Assembly: GCA_028869185.1 (NCBI GenBank) | Contig: JAGWTA010000012.1 | Span: forward strand, 1 to 64,000 | DNA from: Hyphomicrobiales bacterium | GTDB taxonomy: Bacteria; Pseudomonadota; Alphaproteobacteria; Rhizobiales; Beijerinckiaceae | Direction of reading: 5' to 3' | Length of the DNA: 64,000 bases | Part shown: piece by piece, positions 8,212 through 17,132 of the stretch | Layout of the letters: the number at the start of each line of letters is the position of its first letter | How positions within the stretch are numbered: position 1 is the first letter of the stretch | Made by a program: the position numbers and the translations under genes | The notes under the pieces: model-generated | The model's input: only the letters and a program-made list of their open reading frames with translations | What the model was told of the DNA's origin: nothing | Databases searched by the model: none

Positions 8212-8811
8212 ATGAAAATGCGGCTTTTCGCGCTGGCCCTGACGCTTTTCGCTACGGGCTGCAATTATCGACCGACGCCTGATCCCATGCTGTCGGCCTA
8301 CGACAAGCAGCAGATGGCCAAGGTCGAAAAGTTCGACGTCGATCTCGATTACCAGCGCTACATGGTGGACGATCCGACCGGACAGCCGCCCGGGACCATC
8401 GTCGTCGATACCAAGGGCAAGCACCTTTATTATGTGATGCCTGGCCACAAAGCGATGCGCTACGGCGTCGCCACGGGGTCCGAAGCCTTCGGCTGGAAGG
8501 GCGTTGCGTCCATCGGCGGCATGCAGGAATGGCCGCGCTGGATTCCGCCGGCCGATATGATCGAGCGCTGGCCCCATCTCAAACCGGTCGTCGATGCGGG
8601 CGGCCTGCCCGGCGGCGCCGACAATCCGCTCGGCGCGCGCGCGCTCTACCTCTTCCAGGGCGGCAAGGACACGCTCTATCGCATTCACGGCACGAATGAA
8701 GAGGACAAGATCGGCCAGTCCGTCTCCTCCGGCTGCATCCGCATGCGCAATGTGGACGTGATCGATCTTTACGCCCGCGCAAAGGTCGGCGGCAAAGTCA
8801 TCGTCCAGTAA
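8212..8811 (+). CDS. L,D-transpeptidase lipoprotein (YkuD/ErfK family)
   Basis: 199 residues. The N-terminus is a lipoprotein signal with lipobox FATGC and lipidated cysteine C17, so the protein is membrane-anchored on the periplasmic side. The YkuD catalytic region is clear: HGTNEEDKIGQSVSSGCIRM with nucleophile C175 and the conserved upstream histidine. Such enzymes make 3-3 cross-links in peptidoglycan or attach outer-membrane lipoproteins to it. The ATG at 8212 is chosen because it starts the signal peptide; the longer frame upstream is arginine-rich and unlike a protein. The ribosome-binding site is weak. It converges on the phosphoesterase gene with a 9-base gap. Confidence 0.93.
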   Translation: MKMRLFALALTLFATGCNYRPTPDPMLSAYDKQQMAKVEKFDVDLDYQRYMVDDPTGQPPGTIVVDTKGKHLYYVMPGHKAMRYGVATGSEAFGWKGVASIGGMQEWPRWIPPADMIERWPHLKPVVDAGGLPGGADNPLGARALYLFQGGKDTLYRIHGTNEEDKIGQSVSSGCIRMRNVDVIDLYARAKVGGKVIVQ

Positions 8812-8820
8812 GGCAAACAG

Positions 8821-9738
8821 TCAGACGGTCGGCGCGCCCGGCGCCGAAATCGTTACTTCGACGACTTCCGGCGGACGCATGAAGCGCACCGGCAGGATCG
8901 ACGTGCCGAGCCCGGCCGAAATGATCAGGTGCCTGTCGTCCTCGATCGTGTGGCCGTAGATCAGGTCCGTGCTGAAGCGTCGCTCCGCGATGACGGGGCC
9001 TGCGATCGGCAGATTGACCTGCCCGCCATGCGTATGGCCGCACAAGGTCACAGCGACGCGTTTGGGAACGTGGCGGAACGCCTGCGGTTCGTGCGCCAGC
9101 AAAACGATCGGCGCGTCGTCGTCCACCGCCGCCAGCGCGCCTTCCATGTCGTCCACGCCGCGGAATTTCATGCGCCCGACAGGATAGGCGAGCAGATCGC
9201 CAAGCCCGACGATCCAGAAGGGCTGGCCGTTCTTTTCGAAGCGCTCGGCGTCGTTTTCGTAGAGTTTGGCGCCGAGTTGTTTCAGCCCGCGCCGCACCCC
9301 TTCGCCATCGTCGGCCTTCATGCCCGGCAGCACGCCGTGCCACCAGTCGTGATTGCCGAGCACGGCGTGAAGCCCCAGCGGGGCCTTGAGCACCGAGAGC
9401 GCCTCGGCCCATTGCGTTGGCGTCACCGGCGCCGTCACGAAACGGTGGCCGGCGTTGAAATCGCCGAGCAGCGCGATGAGGTCGGGCTTCATTGCATTGG
9501 CGACATGCGCGATCTTGCGGATGCGCTCGGGCCCCATCCAGGGCTCGCAGGCGTGAATGTCGGCAATGATCGCGATCTTGAGATCGAGGCCCGCGGGCCA
9601 GTTTTTTGGCTGCACGCGATAGCGCGTCACATCGAGCATGAAGCCAGGCTCGATGGCGAAAGCGTAGGAACCGAGCGCGGTGGAGCCCAGAAGCAGGCCC
9701 CCCGTTCCGGTCAGCAGGTTGCGGCGTGTGATAAGCAT
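8821..9738 (-). CDS. Tat-exported calcineurin-like metallophosphoesterase (YkuE-like)
   Basis: 305 residues. The N-terminus has a twin-arginine signal (ITRRNLLTGTGGLLLGSTALG), suggesting folded export with metals already bound. The five metallophosphoesterase blocks are present: IADIHACE, LLGDFNAG, LGNHDWWHG, LLAHEPQAF and CGHTHGGQVNLP. Relatives hydrolyse phosphodiesters, and some act on UDP-diacylglucosamine-like lipids or envelope phosphates, but the substrate here is not evident. The adjacent small gene (9775-9963) is upstream on the same strand and may be co-transcribed. Confidence 0.92.
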   Translation of the reverse strand: MLITRRNLLTGTGGLLLGSTALGSYAFAIEPGFMLDVTRYRVQPKNWPAGLDLKIAIIADIHACEPWMGPERIRKIAHVANAMKPDLIALLGDFNAGHRFVTAPVTPTQWAEALSVLKAPLGLHAVLGNHDWWHGVLPGMKADDGEGVRRGLKQLGAKLYENDAERFEKNGQPFWIVGLGDLLAYPVGRMKFRGVDDMEGALAAVDDDAPIVLLAHEPQAFRHVPKRVAVTLCGHTHGGQVNLPIAGPVIAERRFSTDLIYGHTIEDDRHLIISAGLGTSILPVRFMRPPEVVEVTISAPGAPTV

Positions 9739-9774
9739 CGCGATCCTTCGGGCGCGCGGCCCCGTCGGAAGGGC

Positions 9775-9963
9775 TTACGCGGCCTGCTTATGCTCAATCT
9801 CGATGGCTAAATTCTGTTCGGCCGGCGCCGCAGCGGCAGCGGTCTCCAGCGTCAGGTTCAATTCCCGCGCTACGGCGGCAAGGCACATTTCCTGGAAAAG
9901 CAGCGCCTGCAGCGCGCGGGCATCCTGGCCGCCCGTTCCGTTCTTGTCCGTCAATTCAATCAT
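9775..9963 (-). CDS. Small unknown protein, 62 residues
   Basis: Starting at the ATG at 9963, the product is an acidic to neutral, alanine-rich, helix-prone 62-residue protein (IELTDKNGTGGQDARALQALLFQEMCLAAVAREL). I do not recognise a domain. The frame can be extended 18 codons upstream, but that part is arginine/proline-rich and has the look of read-through non-coding sequence. It precedes the phosphoesterase on the same strand by 36 bases, so a two-gene operon is possible. Coding status rests on composition and position only. Confidence 0.5.
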   Translation of the reverse strand: MIELTDKNGTGGQDARALQALLFQEMCLAAVARELNLTLETAAAAAPAEQNLAIEIEHKQAA

Positions 9964-10115
9964 GGCACGCACTCGGCACGCGTTGGGGCGCGCAGCCGAT
10001 GGGCCGCGCTGGTTCACGCAGTTTTGACCAAATCGGTAAATGCGCCGTTAAGCATCCGCGCAGGACGAATAGCCGGCAAGCTCAGCGCCAGCCGCCGGCT
10101 AGCGCCGTCCCGCTC

Positions 10116-10607
10116 TCAGCTCGCGGCGTCGGCCGTGCGTTTGGCTTCCTGCTCGTCCGCCGCCCGCACGAGATCGCGCGCCGCGCCCAGCACGCGCTCG
10201 AACTCGCTGAGGTCGTGGGTGCTCATGCGGCCGAGCGTTTCGGCCACGAATTGCTTCTGGATGGCGACGCCTTCCTGCGCCGCCTTGCGCCCGGCCGTCG
10301 TCAGGTAAAGCGCATGCGACCGGCGGTCCGTCGCCGTCGTGCGCCGCTCGACGAGCCCGGCCGCCGAAAGCCGGTCGATGAGGCCGGAGATATTTCCCTT
10401 GGTAACATAAAGCCTTTCAGCCAGCTCCTGCTGGCTGACGCCCTCGCGCTCCGACAGGGTCGTCAGCGCATCGCATTGCGCGATGGAAAGCCCCGCCATT
10501 TTCAGGCGTGCGCTCACCGCCAACCGGATGCGGCTCTCGAGCCGCATGAACCGGAACCATACTCGTGTCGCATCAGGCAAGGTCGGCCCTTTCGACTGTT
10601 TCGTCAC
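10116..10607 (-). CDS. MarR-family transcriptional regulator
   Basis: 163 residues with a winged helix-turn-helix: LSIAQCDALTTLSEREG, the recognition region SQQELAERLYVTKGNISGLIDRL, and the wing VERRTTATDRRSHALYLT. MarR dimers usually repress a divergent gene and release DNA on binding a phenolic or acyl ligand. I choose the GTG at 10607, preceded by AAGG at suitable spacing, because it yields the usual N-terminal helix (RVWFRFMRLESRI). The divergent neighbour is an acyl-CoA ligase, and the 135-base gap holds a perfect inverted repeat, so control of that ligase is the natural inference. Confidence 0.92.
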   Translation of the reverse strand: MTKQSKGPTLPDATRVWFRFMRLESRIRLAVSARLKMAGLSIAQCDALTTLSEREGVSQQELAERLYVTKGNISGLIDRLSAAGLVERRTTATDRRSHALYLTTAGRKAAQEGVAIQKQFVAETLGRMSTHDLSEFERVLGAARDLVRAADEQEAKRTADAAS

Positions 10608-10639
10608 ACATGCCTTAATTCCAAGATGTGGCCGGGGCA

Positions 10640-10670
10640 AGCGGCGACCCGTGGACGGAAAATCGCCGCT
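10640..10670. promoter_or_regulatory. Inverted repeat, candidate MarR operator
   Basis: AGCGGCGA (10640-10647) and TCGCCGCT (10663-10670) are perfect inverted copies 15 bases apart in the MarR/acyl-CoA ligase divergent gap. A 9-base direct repeat TGGCCGGGG flanks it (10629-10637 and 10680-10688). The 23-base centre-to-centre spacing equals about two helical turns, which suits a dimeric repressor, but this site is not proven. Confidence 0.45.
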
Positions 10671-10742
10671 CTCATAGAATGGCCGGGGAAACACGCAGCG
10701 CTCCAGTCGGCGCCGCCGGAAAAAATGAAATGGGAGAGGGTG

Positions 10743-12368
10743 ATGCAAGGATTGATGCAGGATTGGCCGCTGGTGCTGCACACGGTGATCGACCATGCGG
10801 CCCGGCAATACGGGACGCGCGAAATTGTCACGCGCTCGATCGAGGGGCCGATTCACCGCACCAATTACAATGAGGTGCGGGCGCGCTCGATGCGCGTGGC
10901 GCAGGCGCTGGCGCGCGACGGCGTGAAGCTGGGCGACCGCGTCGCGACGCTTGCCTGGAACACCTGGCGCCATCTCGAAGCCTGGTATGGCATCACCGGC
11001 ATCGGCGCCATTTACCACACCGTCAATCCGCGTCTTTTTCCCGAGCAGATCGCCTGGATCGTCAATCACGCGCAGGACCGCGTGTTGATGACCGACCTGA
11101 CCTTTCTGCCGCTGGTCGAGGCCATCGCCGACAAACTGCCCACCGTCGAGCGTTTCATCGTGCTGACCGATGGCGCGCATATGCCTCAAACGAAACTGAA
11201 GAACGCCATCGCTTACGAAGACTGGATCGCCGCCGTCGACGGCGATTTCAAATGGGCCTCGTTCGATGAAAATACCGCCGCCGGCCTTTGCTACACGTCC
11301 GGCACCACGGGCGATCCCAAAGGCGTGCTTTATTCTCATCGCTCGAACGTTCTGCACGGACTTCAGGCCAGCATGGTCAACACGCTCGCCGTCTCGGCGG
11401 AGGATGTCGTTCTGCCCATCGTGCCGATGTTCCACGCAAACGCCTGGTCGCTTGCCTTCACGGTGCCGATGAACGGCGGAAAATTCGTGATGCCCGGCGC
11501 CAAGCTCGACGGCGAATCCGTCTACGAACTGCTCGAAGGCGAAAAGGTGACGTTTTCGGCCGCTGTGCCGACGGTGTGGCTCATGCTGATGCAGCACATG
11601 CAGAAGACGGGCGCCAAGCTGCATCATCTCAAACGCGTTGCGATTGGCGGGTCGGCTTGCCCGCGCGCCATGATCGACTTCTTCGAAAATACCTGCGGCG
11701 TCACCGTGTATCACGCCTGGGGCATGACGGAGATGAGCCCGATCGGCACGGTGGGAACGCTCAAGCCTGCGGTCGCCTCGCTCAAGGGCGACGAACTGCT
11801 CGACCTGAAAGCCAAGCAGGGCTACGCGCCTTATGGCGTCGAAATGAAAATCACCGATGACGAGGGCGTCGAACTGCCGTGGGACGGCAAGAAGTTCGGC
11901 CGTCTGAAGGTGAAAGGCCCGTGCATCGTGCGGCGCTATTTCCGTCGCGAGAACGAGGAAATCCTCGACGAGACCGGGTTTTTCGATACGGGCGACGTCG
12001 CCACGATCGATCCCAACGGATACATGCAGATCACCGATCGCGCCAAGGACGTCATCAAGTCGGGCGGCGAATGGATCTCGTCGATCGATCTCGAAAATCT
12101 CGCGGTCGGCCATCCCGATGTCGCCGAAGCCGCCGTCATCGGCGTCGCCCATCCCAAATGGGACGAGCGCCCGCTGCTGGTCATCGTCGCCAAGGACGGC
12201 AAGGAAACCACGCGCGAAGACGTGCTGAAATTCATGGACGGCAAGATCGCGAAATGGTGGATGCCGGACGATGTGCAGTTCGTTCGCGAAATTCCGCACA
12301 CCGCAACCGGCAAGATCAACAAGCTGAAATTGCGCGAGACGTTCCGCGACTACAAGCTGCCGACCTGA
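10743..12368 (+). CDS. Acyl-CoA ligase (AMP-binding; medium/long-chain fatty-acid or DmdB-like)
   Basis: 541 residues, cytoplasmic. It activates a carboxylic acid with ATP to an acyl-adenylate, then to the CoA thioester. The ATP-binding P-loop YTSGTTGDPKG is near residue 185, the adenylate motif YHAWGMTEMSP near 325, the hinge region FDTGDVATIDPNGYMQITDRAKD near 415-440, and the C-terminal catalytic lysine region TATGKINKLKLRE near 520. The start at 10743 has a good GGGAGAGGG site; earlier in-frame codons lack one. The N-terminus (MQGLMQDWPLVLHTVIDHAA) is like fatty-acid and methylmercaptopropionate CoA ligases. It is divergent from MarR. Confidence 0.9.
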   Translation: MQGLMQDWPLVLHTVIDHAARQYGTREIVTRSIEGPIHRTNYNEVRARSMRVAQALARDGVKLGDRVATLAWNTWRHLEAWYGITGIGAIYHTVNPRLFPEQIAWIVNHAQDRVLMTDLTFLPLVEAIADKLPTVERFIVLTDGAHMPQTKLKNAIAYEDWIAAVDGDFKWASFDENTAAGLCYTSGTTGDPKGVLYSHRSNVLHGLQASMVNTLAVSAEDVVLPIVPMFHANAWSLAFTVPMNGGKFVMPGAKLDGESVYELLEGEKVTFSAAVPTVWLMLMQHMQKTGAKLHHLKRVAIGGSACPRAMIDFFENTCGVTVYHAWGMTEMSPIGTVGTLKPAVASLKGDELLDLKAKQGYAPYGVEMKITDDEGVELPWDGKKFGRLKVKGPCIVRRYFRRENEEILDETGFFDTGDVATIDPNGYMQITDRAKDVIKSGGEWISSIDLENLAVGHPDVAEAAVIGVAHPKWDERPLLVIVAKDGKETTREDVLKFMDGKIAKWWMPDDVQFVREIPHTATGKINKLKLRETFRDYKLPT

Positions 12369-12411
12369 ACGGGCGGCCGCGTCGCGGGAGTGAGGAGAGA
12401 CTGAAACCGCG

Positions 12412-13188
12412 ATGCGGCGCCTGATTCTCGAAGAGCCTGTTTCGAAGGCCGCCGAATGGAGCCGCTCCACGGCGGTTTTCGCCGCTGCCGTCGCGCTCGT
12501 TTCGCTCATCATCATTCGCGGGCAATTCGTCGACGTCACGGCCGGCGTGTCGGTGTTTGCGTCTGCTGTTTTTCTCGCCTGCGTCGCGCTGTTGCTGGCG
12601 GGCGCGGCCTTCGCTGTCATCTGGCGAACGGGCCGGCGCGGACTGGGGCAGGCGCTGGCCGGCGCCGTTCTGGCGCTGGCGCTGCTCGCCGTTCCCGGCT
12701 TCTATGCGGCGCGCGCGATCATGCTGCCGGTGATGAGCGAGGTTTCGACCGATCTCGCCGATCCTCCGCAATATTCGATGAGCGCGGCGGCGCTGGCGGC
12801 GCGCGGCGGCCATACGCCTGAAGAGCAGACGCTCGCCCAGCGCACGGCGCAACGCGAGGCCTACCCGAACGTGCAGGCGATCCTGCTTGAGCTGGACGCT
12901 GACGAAGCCTGGCAGCTCGTGTTGCAGGCCGTGCAGGCGCGCGGCTGGAAAATCATCGAACAGACGCCGCCGGGCCCCAAGGGTCAGGCGGGCCATATCG
13001 ATGCGGTGGATCGCTCGCTGATCATGGCTTTGCCGGACGACATCGCCATTCGCGTCAAGCCGCTGGCCGGCCAGACCAAGATCGATCTTCGTTCGGCCTC
13101 GCGCTACGGCCGCAACGATTTCGGCGCCAACGCCCAGCGCATCGAGCAATTCGCGCAGGAAGTGCAGAACCAGCTCGATGACCGGTAA
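12412..13188 (+). CDS. DUF1499 membrane protein
   Basis: 258 residues. Three hydrophobic segments lie at roughly 20-38, 44-66 and 78-97, followed by a DUF1499 domain (about 110-255) with the hallmark VSTDLADPPQY, YPNVQ, W..I, DDIAIRVKP and DLRSASRYGRNDFGANAQRI blocks. The family is widespread in proteobacteria and its function is unknown. It starts 44 bases after the acyl-CoA ligase on the same strand and may be co-transcribed with it. It converges on the MBL hydrolase with a 6-base gap. Confidence 0.88.
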   Translation: MRRLILEEPVSKAAEWSRSTAVFAAAVALVSLIIIRGQFVDVTAGVSVFASAVFLACVALLLAGAAFAVIWRTGRRGLGQALAGAVLALALLAVPGFYAARAIMLPVMSEVSTDLADPPQYSMSAAALAARGGHTPEEQTLAQRTAQREAYPNVQAILLELDADEAWQLVLQAVQARGWKIIEQTPPGPKGQAGHIDAVDRSLIMALPDDIAIRVKPLAGQTKIDLRSASRYGRNDFGANAQRIEQFAQEVQNQLDDR

Positions 13189-13194
13189 CGCGTC

Positions 13195-14106
13195 TCACAC
13201 CAGCCTGTAGCGCGCGCCGATGTCGGGCGCGCCTTCGCTTGCGACAATGCCACGCGCCACCAGATCCTGCAGATGCGCCAGCATGGAAAAAGCCGCCGCA
13301 TTGCCAAGGCGCGGATCGAGGTTTTCATAAATTTTCGGCGTCATGGCGGCGATCGTCTCGTCGCCTGCTTCCAGCCGCCGCAAGATGGCCGCCTCGCGCT
13401 GCAGCCGGTGATGCGCAAGGCCGCGCATGTAGCGTTGCGGATCGGTCACCGGCCCGCCGTGTCCGGGCCAGAAGATCGCCTCGTCACGCGCGCGCAATTT
13501 GGCGAGCGAGGCCATGTAATCGGTCATGTTGCCGTCGGGCGGCGCCACGACCGATGTGGACCAGGCCATGACGTGATCGCCCGAAAACAGCGCGCGCTCC
13601 TGCGGCAGCGCAAAGCACAGATGGTTGGCGGCATGGCCCGGAGTCGCGACGGCGACGAGATCGAAGCCATCGCCCGACAGACGCTCGCCGTCGCCGAGAA
13701 TGCGTTGCGGCGCGTAGTCGCGATCATGCGACGCGTCGAGCCCGCTGGGCGGGCCTGGCGGCGGCGCGTAAGGCGCGCAGCCAACGATCCGTGCGCCTGT
13801 CCGTTCGGCCAGCAGCCGCGCGCCCGGCGAATGATCCTTGTGGGTGTGCGTGACGACGATGTGGGCGATTCGCTCATCGCCAAGACCGGCCGCCAGCGCG
13901 GCGATATGGGCTTCGTCGGCGGGCCCCGGATCAATCACCGCGACATCGCCGCGCCCGACGATGTAGACGCAAGTGCCCTTGAACGTGAACGGCCCGGCGT
14001 TCGGCGCCGTCATCCGGCGCACGAGCGGCGACACTTGCTCCATGACGCCGGCTGGCGGGTCGTATTCGGTCGAGTGCGCGAGCGGGGCGGGCGTCGGTCT
14101 GGTCAT
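13195..14106 (-). CDS. MBL-fold metallo-hydrolase (LACTB2-like)
   Basis: 303 residues with the metallo-beta-lactamase zinc motif THTHKDHSPGA, a later histidine in TPGHAANHLCF, and FSGDHVMAW. A C-terminal winged-helix-like tail (about 250-300) is as in LACTB2-type proteins. Members act as thioesterases, glyoxalase II-like enzymes or nucleases, so the substrate is open. There is no signal peptide, implying cytoplasmic location. Its start (14106) is divergent from the TadG-like gene. Confidence 0.9.
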   Translation of the reverse strand: MTRPTPAPLAHSTEYDPPAGVMEQVSPLVRRMTAPNAGPFTFKGTCVYIVGRGDVAVIDPGPADEAHIAALAAGLGDERIAHIVVTHTHKDHSPGARLLAERTGARIVGCAPYAPPPGPPSGLDASHDRDYAPQRILGDGERLSGDGFDLVAVATPGHAANHLCFALPQERALFSGDHVMAWSTSVVAPPDGNMTDYMASLAKLRARDEAIFWPGHGGPVTDPQRYMRGLAHHRLQREAAILRRLEAGDETIAAMTPKIYENLDPRLGNAAAFSMLAHLQDLVARGIVASEGAPDIGARYRLV

Positions 14107-14176
14107 TGCTGCAACCTTAACCCATGCGCGGCGCCTTTTTTATAGCCACGCGGGATTTTTCGATAAGCGCCTGTTA

Positions 14177-14197
14177 ACCGGCAGCCGGTGTTATATT
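14177..14197. promoter_or_regulatory. Inverted repeat next to a TATATT box
   Basis: ACCGGC (14177-14182) and GCCGGT (14184-14189) are perfect inverted copies around one base, followed at 14192-14197 by TATATT. It lies in the gap between the MBL gene and the TadG-like gene. It could be an operator overlapping a promoter for 14229 onwards. I see no convincing -35 box. Confidence 0.3.
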
Positions 14198-14228
14198 CGG
14201 ACGCTTCGGGGGAAGCAAAGCACTGATC

Positions 14229-15656
14229 TTGCGCGTTAAAGCGTGCGAGCGCTTTGAATTTGGCTTTGACGATGACCTGGGAGCGTATTTTTTCTTGACG
14301 CATTTTGCGAAAAACGAAAGCGGCGCGATCGCGGTGCTGGCCGCCGTTGGCATCTCGTTGCTCGTTCTGGGCGCCGGCGCTGCGATCGATTTCGCAATGC
14401 TGGGCCAGAAGAAGCAGCGGCTGCAGGGCATCGCCGACGCAACGGCTCTCGCGGTCGCCCAGCAGAGCCGCCTCGCCAATGCTACGCCCGCCAGCATTCA
14501 GGCTGCAGCGGTCGTGCAGGTGAAGGCCCTCGCCAACGGCATGCCGGTCAACACGCCGCAGGCGACGCCGCTGCCCAACAACGCCGGCGTCGCGGTGCAG
14601 ATTTCGATGGATGTGCCGCTCTTGTTCGGCAAGGTTACGGGCTGGCCGCGCGTCACCATCGGCGCCGCCGCAACGGCGCGCACCGTGGGCGCAAAACCGC
14701 TGTGCATGCTCACCACCAGCGCCACCGCTCCCAATGCGGTGTTCCGGCCAATGAAGACTTCCGACGGTTCGCCGGGCAACGGTCCGATGGCGCAATTCGA
14801 GAAGGCCTATCGCAAGAACAAGTCGCCCGACATCGGCCTCTATCTCGGCGGCGCGACGATGCTCGCGAACGGTTGCACCGTTCAGACGAATGACGTGTCG
14901 ACGACCAGCCTTTATGTCGACACAGGCGGCTCGCTGACAGCGGGCGAGACGCAGTCGGCCGGCGGATATTACGGCGTTGTGACGCCCGCGCCGCTGACCG
15001 GCGCGCCAAGGCTGGGCGATCCGCTGGCGAGCATCCAGCAGCCGACAGTGGGCGCCTGCACCTACACCACGATGCAGACCTACACCGATTTCGCGGGCGC
15101 CATTCCCGCCGGCGTTTATTGCGGCGGGTTGCAAATCACGACATCCACAATGACCGCCGGCGCCACGGGGCCCCAGACGATATTGTCGGGCGACTACATC
15201 ATCAAGGATGGTCCGCTGATCGTCGACGGCAACGCCAACATTCAGAGCGACCCGACAAACGGATCGAGCTTCTTCCTGACCCAGACGCCGGGCGGCAAAG
15301 TTCCGCCAGACCTTTATTTCGGCCAGAACACCAACATCAATCTGTCCGCGCGCACCACGGGCCCGATGCAGGGCGTCCTCCTGTTCGAGGACAGGGCCTT
15401 GAGCCCGGGCGCAGTCTATCTGATCGTCTCCACCAGCGCGCGCAAGCTGAACGGCACGATCTACATACCGCAGGGCATTCTGGGCATCGGCCAGTCCGCC
15501 GTCGTCGGCGATCAGTCCGATTACACGATCATCGTGGCCAGCGCCGTTGTTGTGGAAGGCGCGCAGAAAATCACCATCAACGCCAATTACAGCAACTCGA
15601 CCGTCCCTGTGCCTGCTGGCGTTGGCCCCAACGGCGCGATGCAACTCGTGAAATAG
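14229..15656 (+). CDS. TadG-like pilus-assembly-related protein (orphan 1)
   Basis: Up to 475 residues. The N-terminal TadE/TadG-type segment ([29 protein letters not shown], about residues 30-58) contains a glycine/alanine-rich membrane helix followed by the usual helix ([16 protein letters not shown]). The long C-terminal part is Thr/Gly/Ser-rich and beta-repetitive, probably outside the membrane. No ATG starts this frame: the options are TTG at 14229 or TTG at 14295 preceded by GGGAG, which gives a shorter and more family-like N-terminus. No tad ATPase or secretin genes are nearby. Two other TadG-like proteins lie at 53.6 and 60.2 kb. A surface or pilus-accessory role is inferred. Confidence 0.8.
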   Translation: MRVKACERFEFGFDDDLGAYFFLTHFAKNESGAIAVLAAVGISLLVLGAGAAIDFAMLGQKKQRLQGIADATALAVAQQSRLANATPASIQAAAVVQVKALANGMPVNTPQATPLPNNAGVAVQISMDVPLLFGKVTGWPRVTIGAAATARTVGAKPLCMLTTSATAPNAVFRPMKTSDGSPGNGPMAQFEKAYRKNKSPDIGLYLGGATMLANGCTVQTNDVSTTSLYVDTGGSLTAGETQSAGGYYGVVTPAPLTGAPRLGDPLASIQQPTVGACTYTTMQTYTDFAGAIPAGVYCGGLQITTSTMTAGATGPQTILSGDYIIKDGPLIVDGNANIQSDPTNGSSFFLTQTPGGKVPPDLYFGQNTNINLSARTTGPMQGVLLFEDRALSPGAVYLIVSTSARKLNGTIYIPQGILGIGQSAVVGDQSDYTIIVASAVVVEGAQKITINANYSNSTVPVPAGVGPNGAMQLVK

Positions 15657-15744
15657 CCCAACGGGCGGAACTCCCGCGCCGCAATTGACCCCGCTCCGGC
15701 GCGCCAATAGGTTGCGCGCCAAATCAACGGGGCTTTCCAGGCCG

Positions 15745-16659
15745 ATGGCTGCGACTTTTTCCGATCCGCGCAAGAGCTTTCAGGGCTTGATCCTCACGCT
15801 GCAGAATTTCTGGGCGGAGCAGGGCTGCGTCATCCTGCAGCCATACGACATGGAAGTTGGCGCGGGCACCTTTCACCCCGCCACGACGCTGCGCTCGCTC
15901 GGCCCCAAGCCGTGGAAGGCAGCCTATGTGCAGCCATCGCGCCGGCCGAAGGATGGCCGCTACGGCGAAAATCCCAACCGCTTGCAGCATTACTACCAGT
16001 TTCAGGCGATCCTGAAGCCCTCTCCGCCCGATCTGCAGGGCCTCTATCTGAAATCGCTCGCCGCCATCGGCATCGATCCGATGCTGCATGACATTCGTTT
16101 CGTCGAGGACGATTGGGAAAGCCCGACCCTCGGCGCCTGGGGGCTCGGCTGGGAATGCTGGTGCGACGGCATGGAAGTCTCGCAATTCACCTATTTCCAG
16201 CAGGTCGCCGGTTTTGAATGTTCGCCGGTGTCGGGCGAACTGACCTACGGCCTCGAGCGGCTCGCGATGTATCTGCAGGGCGTCGAATCCATCTACGACC
16301 TCAATTTCAACGGACGCGAAGGCGCCGAAAAGGTTACATACGGCGACGTTTTCCTTCAGGCCGAGCAGGAATATTCCCGCTACAATTTCGAACACGCCAA
16401 CACGCAGAAGCTGTTCGAGCACTTCAAGGACGCCGAAGCCGAATGCCGCGCCTTGTTAGCGGCCGGAGACAAGGGCGAAAGGCACGAAATGGTGCTGCCG
16501 GCCTATGACCAGGCGATCAAGGCGAGCCATATGTTCAATCTGCTCGATGCGCGCGGCGTCATATCGGTCACCGAGCGGCAGAGCTACATCCTGCGCGTGC
16601 GCGAACTGGCCAAGGCCTGCGGCGCGGCCTGGCTGCGCACGGCGGCGGGCGGCGCCTGA
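15745..16659 (+). CDS. glyQ: Glycyl-tRNA synthetase alpha subunit
   Basis: 304 residues, the catalytic class II subunit of the bacterial alpha2beta2 enzyme that charges tRNA-Gly. It is highly conserved: [60 protein letters not shown] segments and [19 protein letters not shown]. The start at 15745 gives [12 protein letters not shown]; a longer frame from 15685 is arginine-rich with no family match. The partner glyS lies 470 bases downstream with a small CDGSH gene between. Confidence 0.97.
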   Translation: MAATFSDPRKSFQGLILTLQNFWAEQGCVILQPYDMEVGAGTFHPATTLRSLGPKPWKAAYVQPSRRPKDGRYGENPNRLQHYYQFQAILKPSPPDLQGLYLKSLAAIGIDPMLHDIRFVEDDWESPTLGAWGLGWECWCDGMEVSQFTYFQQVAGFECSPVSGELTYGLERLAMYLQGVESIYDLNFNGREGAEKVTYGDVFLQAEQEYSRYNFEHANTQKLFEHFKDAEAECRALLAAGDKGERHEMVLPAYDQAIKASHMFNLLDARGVISVTERQSYILRVRELAKACGAAWLRTAAGGA

Positions 16660-16775
16660 GGGGCGCGCAAGGGCCTGGAGACGGCGGCGCACGGGGCGCC
16701 GGAAGGGGCTGTTTTCCTCCCGCTTTTGCCTGTATCACCGTCGCGCGCCGCAAGGGCGGCCGTGGAGAACGATCA

Positions 16776-17024
16776 ATGGAAAAGCCGGCTGTCACCAACC
16801 TGAAATCCGTGCCCGTCGAGGTCGAGGCCGGCAAGACCTACTATTGGTGCTCGTGCGGCAAATCCGCCAACCAGCCGTTCTGCGACGGCTCGCACAAGGG
16901 CACGAGCTTTGCGCCCCTCGCCTGGACCGCGCAGGAAGACGGCAAAGCCTTTTTCTGCGGCTGCAAGCACAGCCACAACAAGCCGTTGTGCGACGGCTCG
17001 CACAAGGCGCTCAACGCCGGATAA
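16776..17024 (+). CDS. Double-CDGSH iron-sulfur protein
   Basis: 82 residues with two CDGSH-type [2Fe-2S] sites: WCSCGKSANQPFCDGSHKG (about 24-42) and FCGCKHSHNKPLCDGSHKA (about 60-78), each giving three cysteines and one histidine as ligands. No signal or membrane segment is present, so it is soluble. Tandem CDGSH proteins serve in redox or iron-sulfur sensing and transfer. It lies between glyQ and glyS on the same strand, with gaps of 116 and 108 bases, so it may be co-transcribed with them. Confidence 0.95.
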   Translation: MEKPAVTNLKSVPVEVEAGKTYYWCSCGKSANQPFCDGSHKGTSFAPLAWTAQEDGKAFFCGCKHSHNKPLCDGSHKALNAG

Positions 17025-17132
17025 GGTGTGACGGCGCATAGCCGCGCCGAGCGTCTTGGAAAACTTTCGAGGTCAAATCGCAGGCGGGGCCTTCGCGCTC
17101 AAGAAGTCCTCGACATCATCTGAAGAAAGACC

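Noticed and set aside
9999-10742. An N-terminal extension of the acyl-CoA ligase frame
   Set aside because: The extension is arginine-rich, overlaps the MarR gene on the other strand and lacks a good start signal; the GGGAGAGGG site at 10743 fits better.
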